Shown piece after piece: positions 60,091-64,000 of a DNA stretch of 64,000 nucleotides; position 1 is the first letter of the stretch, and every line of letters starts with the position of its first letter. Source of the DNA: Ideonella sp. WA131b (GTDB taxonomy: Bacteria; Pseudomonadota; Gammaproteobacteria; Burkholderiales; Burkholderiaceae_C); contig JAGTJW010000002.1 in NCBI GenBank assembly GCA_023657425.1, forward strand, positions 672,431 through 736,430, read 5' to 3'. A program made the position numbers and the translations under genes. Under the pieces are notes generated by a model. The model had not been told where the DNA came from. It saw only the letters and a program-made list of their open reading frames with translations, and searched no databases.

Positions 60091-61189
60091 AGGCCGCCGA
60101 AGCGCCGCCGGCCAGCAGAGCTTCGGCATCGCGCCACAGCGCCGGCAGCCACTCTGCCGCCGGCACGGGCTTCGCCAGCGCCACGCCTTGGCCGGCCCAG
60201 GCCTGCAGGTGCTGCAGGTCGTCGGCGGCCTCGGCGGCCTTGCGCATCGCGGCGGTCAGGCCGCGCTGCACGGGGTAAGGCGCGGGCTCGGGGGCCTCGG
60301 GCGCGGCCGCAGCGGCCACGTAGCCGGTGGCCAGCGCACGACCCCAGCGGCCACTGAAGGCGCGGGTGAGGCGCGTGCCCTCAGGCGTGGCCTGGGCCAG
60401 CGCTGCCTGCCAGGCGGGCGCGATGCCGGCCTCCGGGGCGCAGAGCAGTGCGCTGCCCAATTGCACCGCGCTGGCGCCCAGCAGCAGCGCCGCGGCCGCG
60501 GTGCGCGCGTCGGCGATGCCGCCGGCAGCGACGACAGGCGTGCCCGAGGCCCGCGCCACATCGGCCACCGCCGGCAGCAGCGCAAACAGGCCGACGGCCT
60601 CGTCACACGCCCGTGCGGCGTCGAAGGCGCCGCGATGGCCGCCGGCCTCCGCGCCCTGCGCCACCAGGGCGTCGGCCCCGGCGGCCAAGGCCGCGCGCGC
60701 ATCGGCCAGGGTGGTGACGGTGGCCCACCACGCGATGCCGGCGGCGCGCAGCCGCGCGGCCTGCACCGGCGCGAGCAGACCCATGATGGTGGACATCACG
60801 GCCGGCCTCGCGGCCACGATGGCGTCGAACTGGGCATCGAACTCGGGCGGCGCTGCATCGCCCGCGCCGGCAGGCACCGGCGGGCCATGCTGCGCCAGGA
60901 AGGCGGCCAGGCGCGCCTCGTGCACGGCGTCACGCCGCGGGGGCGGGTCGGGCACCCACAGATTCAGCTGCAGCGGCGCGGCCGCGCCCGCCGCAGCCCG
61001 GAAACGCGCCACCCAGTCGGCGATGCCCTCGGGCCCCAGCAGCAGCGCGCCCATCGCGGCCATGCCGCCGCCGCGCACCACGGCCGCGGCCAGCGGCAGC
61101 GACGGCACACCAGCCATCGGCGCCTGCAGCAGCGGCAGCGCCAGCCCGTGGGCCGCGGCAAAGGCTCGGGCGCGGGCCAGCGCCGTCAT
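60074..61189 (-). CDS. nitronate monooxygenase family protein
   Basis: A 371-residue FMN TIM-barrel enzyme. [20 protein letters not shown], the [15 protein letters not shown] stretch, [17 protein letters not shown] (active-site His region) and [20 protein letters not shown] followed by [11 protein letters not shown] are the family markers. It oxidises alkyl nitronates such as propionate-3-nitronate, a detoxification reaction. The start at 61189 overlaps the preceding gene by four bases, so the two are coupled. Confidence 0.9.
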   Translation of the reverse strand: MTALARARAFAAAHGLALPLLQAPMAGVPSLPLAAAVVRGGGMAAMGALLLGPEGIADWVARFRAAAGAAAPLQLNLWVPDPPPRRDAVHEARLAAFLAQHGPPVPAGAGDAAPPEFDAQFDAIVAARPAVMSTIMGLLAPVQAARLRAAGIAWWATVTTLADARAALAAGADALVAQGAEAGGHRGAFDAARACDEAVGLFALLPAVADVARASGTPVVAAGGIADARTAAAALLLGASAVQLGSALLCAPEAGIAPAWQAALAQATPEGTRLTRAFSGRWGRALATGYVAAAAAPEAPEPAPYPVQRGLTAAMRKAAEAADDLQHLQAWAGQGVALAKPVPAAEWLPALWRDAEALLAGGASAAFSPAA

Positions 61190-61602
61190 GCCGTGCCGAC
61201 CGGTGCGGCCAGCAGCGCGTGCCCGGCCAGCCAGCGCTGCGCGCGCGCGCCTTCGGCCTGCGCGGGTTGGACCTCATGGCGGACGCTGCCGGTGCCCCAG
61301 GGCGCGGCACCGCGAAGCGCGGGATACAGATCGCAGGCGGTGATGCCGGGCTCGATCTCCCCGGAGCTGCGCCAAATCCAACGCTGCAGCAGTTGCGCGC
61401 GGCGGCTCGGGATGCGCTGCTTCAAGGCCTTGCGCAGCCCTTGCGCGGCGAGGTGGGCGTTGCAGGGTACATGCAGGAGTCGATGTCTGGCCCAGTTGCC
61501 GACGAAGCCACGGACCTCGGGCGCGAGGCGCACGGGCTGGTCGGGCGGCAGCGGAGTGTCCAGCTCGACATGCACGCGGCGCACGGTCAGCTCGGTGCTC
61601 AT
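61186..61602 (-). CDS. conserved-looking protein of unknown function
   Basis: A 138-residue protein that I do not recognise. ATG at 61602 gives [21 protein letters not shown] middle part [20 protein letters not shown] and a basic, Arg/Gln-rich region follow. No signal peptide or membrane segment is seen. It is translationally coupled to the nitronate monooxygenase gene and divergent from the luciferase-like gene by 36 bases. The same frame stays open far upstream over other genes, but that part is noncoding shadow. Confidence 0.55.
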   Translation of the reverse strand: MSTELTVRRVHVELDTPLPPDQPVRLAPEVRGFVGNWARHRLLHVPCNAHLAAQGLRKALKQRIPSRRAQLLQRWIWRSSGEIEPGITACDLYPALRGAAPWGTGSVRHEVQPAQAEGARAQRWLAGHALLAAPVGTA

Positions 61603-61638
61603 GGGGACAGTATCGCGCGGCTGGTGCACCATCGCGGG

Positions 61639-62649
61639 ATGATCCATCTGTCCATCCTCGACCTCGCCCCCATCGCCGAGGGCGCCACCGTGCCCCAGGC
61701 GCTGGCCACCACCACCGAGCTGGCGCGCCATGCCGAGGCGCTGGGCTACCGCCGGTTCTGGCTGGCCGAGCACCACAACATGGAGGGGCTGGCCTGCAGC
61801 GCCACTGCGGTGCTGCTGGCACACGTGGCGGCGCACACCTCGCGCATCACGCTGGGCAGCGGTGGCGTGATGCTGCCCAACCACGCGCCGCTGGTGGTGG
61901 CCGAGCAGTTCGGCACGCTGGCCGCGCTGCACCCCGGCCGCATCGAGCTGGGCCTGGGCCGCGCGCCCGGCACCGACGGTCCGACGATGCGCGCGCTGCG
62001 CCGCAGCCTCGACGGCGCGCACGAAGACCGCTTCCCGCAGGATGTGCGGGAGCTGATGGCCTACCTGGGCCCGCCGCAACCCGGCGCGGCGGTGCGCGCC
62101 ATCCCCGGCATCGGCACGCAGCTGCCGGTGTGGCTGCTGGGCAGCAGCCTGTACAGCGCGCAGCTGGCAGCGCACCTGGGGCTGCCGTTTGCGTTTGCCA
62201 GCCACTTCGCGCCCGAGATGCTGCTCGACGCGCTGCAGGTCTACCGCAGTACCTACCGGCCCAGCCCCCGACACCCCGAGCCAAACGCCATGGTGGCCGT
62301 CAACGTGGTGTGCGCCGACACCGATGACGAGGCCGCATTCCACTTCACCAGCCTGCAACAGCGCTTCCTGGGCATGCGGCGCGGCGCGCGCGGCCCGCTG
62401 CCGCGGCCGGTGGCGAGCATGGACGACCTGTGGACGCCGGCCGAGCGAGAGCAGGTGATGCGCATGCTGTGGGCCAGCGCCGTGGGCAGCCCCGACACGG
62501 TGGCGCGCCAGCTCAACCGGCTGCTGGCGCTGACGCAGGCCGACGAGTTGATCATCGCCGGCGCGACGCATGACCCGGCGGTGCGACTTCGCGGCTTGTC
62601 GCTGCTGGCGGGTGTGGTCGACCAGCTGGGTGTGGCGATGCCAGCCTGA
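61639..62649 (+). CDS. luciferase-like monooxygenase (LLM class flavin oxidoreductase)
   Basis: A 336-residue F420/FMN TIM-barrel family protein. It shows [20 protein letters not shown] at the N-terminus, [40 protein letters not shown] and [20 protein letters not shown]. This pattern is that of the YhbW-type flavin oxidoreductases, whose substrates are mostly unknown. The start at 61639 (MIHLSILDL) has GCGGG before it. A strong hairpin follows the gene. Confidence 0.9.
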   Translation: MIHLSILDLAPIAEGATVPQALATTTELARHAEALGYRRFWLAEHHNMEGLACSATAVLLAHVAAHTSRITLGSGGVMLPNHAPLVVAEQFGTLAALHPGRIELGLGRAPGTDGPTMRALRRSLDGAHEDRFPQDVRELMAYLGPPQPGAAVRAIPGIGTQLPVWLLGSSLYSAQLAAHLGLPFAFASHFAPEMLLDALQVYRSTYRPSPRHPEPNAMVAVNVVCADTDDEAAFHFTSLQQRFLGMRRGARGPLPRPVASMDDLWTPAEREQVMRMLWASAVGSPDTVARQLNRLLALTQADELIIAGATHDPAVRLRGLSLLAGVVDQLGVAMPA

Positions 62650-62677
62650 GGGTGGTGTGAGTCGCGGCTGCGATGTT

Positions 62678-62722
62678 GGCTCTCGGCCCGTAGCGGTCCT
62701 TGGCCGCTGCGGGCCGAGAGCC
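62678..62722. terminator. bidirectional hairpin terminator between luciferase-like gene and polA
   Basis: GGCTCTCGGCCCG-TAGCGG pairs with CCGCTG-CGGGCCGAGAGCC around TCCTTGG; the arms are nearly perfect over 19-20 bases. It lies between two convergent stops (62649 and 62724), so it can end transcription from both sides. Confidence 0.8.
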
Positions 62723-62723
62723 G

Positions 62724-64000
62724 TCAGTGCGCCTGATCCCAGTTTGCCCCCGCGCCCACCTCGGCGACCAGCGGCACCCTCAACTGCGCCACGCCGGCCA
62801 TCAGGCGCGGCAACGCGTCCCGCGCCCAGGGCAGTTCCACCTCGGGCACTTCGAGCACGAGTTCGTCGTGCACCTGCATCACCATGCGCGTGGCGCGCTG
62901 CTCGTCGTCGAGCGCCTGTTGCACCGCGATCATGGCCAGCTTGATGAGATCGGCCGCCGTGCCCTGCATGGGCGCGTTGATGGCCTGGCGCTCGGCGCCG
63001 CTGCGCCGCGGGCCATTGGGCGAGTTGATCTCGGGCAGCCACAGGCGGCGGCCGAAGACGGTCTCCACATATCCCAGGTCCTTGGCCTTCAGCCGCGTTT
63101 CGTCCATGTAGCGCTTCACCCCCGCGAAGCGGGCGAAGTAACGGTCGATGAAGTCCTTCGCCGCCCTCTGCTCGATGCCGAGCTGGCTGGCCAGCCCGAA
63201 GGCACCCATGCCGTAGATGAGGCCGAAGTTGATGGTCTTGGCATAACGCCGCTGCTCCGACGACACCTCGTCCAGCGGCGTGCCGAAGACCTCGCTGGCG
63301 GTGGCTTTGTGGATGTCGAGGCCGCGCTCGAAGGCGCGCAGCAGCGCCGGGTCTTCGCTGATGTGCGCCATGATGCGCAGCTCGATCTGCGAGTAGTCGG
63401 CGCTCAGCAGCACATGGCCCGGCGGCGCGATGAAGGCCTCGCGCACGCGCCGGCCCTCGGGCGTGCGGATGGGGATGTTCTGCAGGTTGGGGTCGTTGCT
63501 CGCCAGCCGCCCCGTCACCGCCACGGCCTGCGCGTAAGTGGTGTGCACGCGGCCCGTGGCCGGGTTCACCATCAGCGGCAGCTTGTCGGTGTAGGTGCCC
63601 TTGAGCTTGGCCAGGCTGCGCGCCTCCAGGATTTTCGCCGGCAGCGGGTAGTCGGCGGCCAGCTCCTGCAGCACGTCTTCATCCGTGCTCGGCGCGCCAG
63701 TGGCCGTCTTCTTCTTCACCGGCAGGCCGAGCTTGCCGAACAGGATCTCGCCGATCTGCTTGGGACTGCCCATGTTGAAGGGCTGGCCCGCGAGCGAGTG
63801 TGCCTCGGCTTCGAGAGCCACCAGGCGCTGGCCCAGCTCGGCGCTCTGGCGCGCCAGCACGGTGGCATCGATCAGCACGCCATGGCGCTCGATGCGGCCG
63901 AGCACGGCGCTGGTGGGCATCTCGATGCGCTCGTAGACGTAGGCCAGGCCCGCGTCGGCCATCACGCGCGGCAGCAGCAGGCCGCTCAACTGCAGCGCCA
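62724..64000 (-). CDS. polA: DNA polymerase I, C-terminal part
   Basis: About 425 residues of the polymerase domain are in the window; the 5' part runs off the right edge. Motif A is LLSADYSQIELRIMAHISED, motif B is RRYAKTINFGLIYGMGAFGL and motif C is VMQVHDELVLEVPE. EVFGTPLDEVSSEQ precedes motif B. All catalytic acidic residues of motifs A and C are present. It fills gaps in repair and lagging-strand synthesis. The exonuclease domains are outside the window. Confidence 0.97.
   Translation of the reverse strand, partial: ALQLSGLLLPRVMADAGLAYVYERIEMPTSAVLGRIERHGVLIDATVLARQSAELGQRLVALEAEAHSLAGQPFNMGSPKQIGEILFGKLGLPVKKKTATGAPSTDEDVLQELAADYPLPAKILEARSLAKLKGTYTDKLPLMVNPATGRVHTTYAQAVAVTGRLASNDPNLQNIPIRTPEGRRVREAFIAPPGHVLLSADYSQIELRIMAHISEDPALLRAFERGLDIHKATASEVFGTPLDEVSSEQRRYAKTINFGLIYGMGAFGLASQLGIEQRAAKDFIDRYFARFAGVKRYMDETRLKAKDLGYVETVFGRRLWLPEINSPNGPRRSGAERQAINAPMQGTAADLIKLAMIAVQQALDDEQRATRMVMQVHDELVLEVPEVELPWARDALPRLMAGVAQLRVPLVAEVGAGANWDQAH

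Noticed and set aside
61603..63042. Long minus-strand open frame upstream of the unknown gene at 61186
   Set aside because: It lies opposite the luciferase-like gene and inside polA; its sequence is Arg/Gln-rich noise, and only the part after 61602 is independently bounded.

Overview
The window is a GC-rich chromosomal segment whose core genes (lexA with SOS boxes, polA, msrA, ohrR/ohr, Tim44-domain and DUF456 proteins, NagG-type ring hydroxylase) look like a betaproteobacterium of the Burkholderiales (Rubrivivax/Leptothrix/Comamonadaceae type). That placement is by protein resemblance recalled from memory, not by a search. No rRNA, tRNA or CRISPR array was seen.

Layout. (1) 1-4482: sarcosine oxidase operon soxB-soxD-soxA-soxG, reading leftward. 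(2) 4607-19449: a locus for D-amino-acid or peptide catabolism. It holds a divergent M19 dipeptidase lacking metal ligands, an M20 CPG2-like peptidase, an N-carbamoyl-D-amino-acid amidohydrolase, a TonB receptor, a PLP aminotransferase, a beta-lactamase-fold hydrolase, an XRE-cupin regulator, and an operon dgcN-dgcA-esterase-M32 carboxypeptidase-MFS transporter. Four related 18-bp, partly palindromic sites lie in or beside the promoters of this locus and probably define one regulon. (3) 19537-31985: a tight nine-gene leftward operon with TonB receptor, MFS transporter, two alpha/beta hydrolases, DUF885 and M3 peptidases, a VanA-like Rieske oxygenase, a nitroreductase and a beta-lactamase-fold hydrolase. 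It is preceded by an AraC regulator and a divergent, intact M19 dipeptidase. Regions 2 and 3 look like two outer-membrane-to-cytoplasm uptake and degradation routes for peptide-like compounds.

(4) 34367-45850: a decayed mosaic. It contains fragments of an integrase, an O-methyltransferase and a hydrolase, a WYL regulator split by a 267-bp MITE-like element, an intact IS630 element, three beta-lactamase-fold genes (one broken), a diguanylate cyclase, and IS1380 and IS91 transposase remnants. Copies of one inverted-repeat end, always at CTAG, recur at 32.1, 34.4, 36.4-36.7 and 44.0 kb. A second palindromic repeat occurs at 34.8 and 41.6 kb.

(5) 45847-64000: ordinary chromosome. It holds ohrR-ohr, a cytochrome c and PQQ sugar dehydrogenase, asparaginase, lexA plus a Cdd1-like gene, penicillin acylase, msrA, DUF456 and Tim44-like proteins, a LysR regulator divergent from a NagG/NagH/ferredoxin oxygenase set, nitronate monooxygenase, a luciferase-like oxidoreductase and the C-terminal part of polA.
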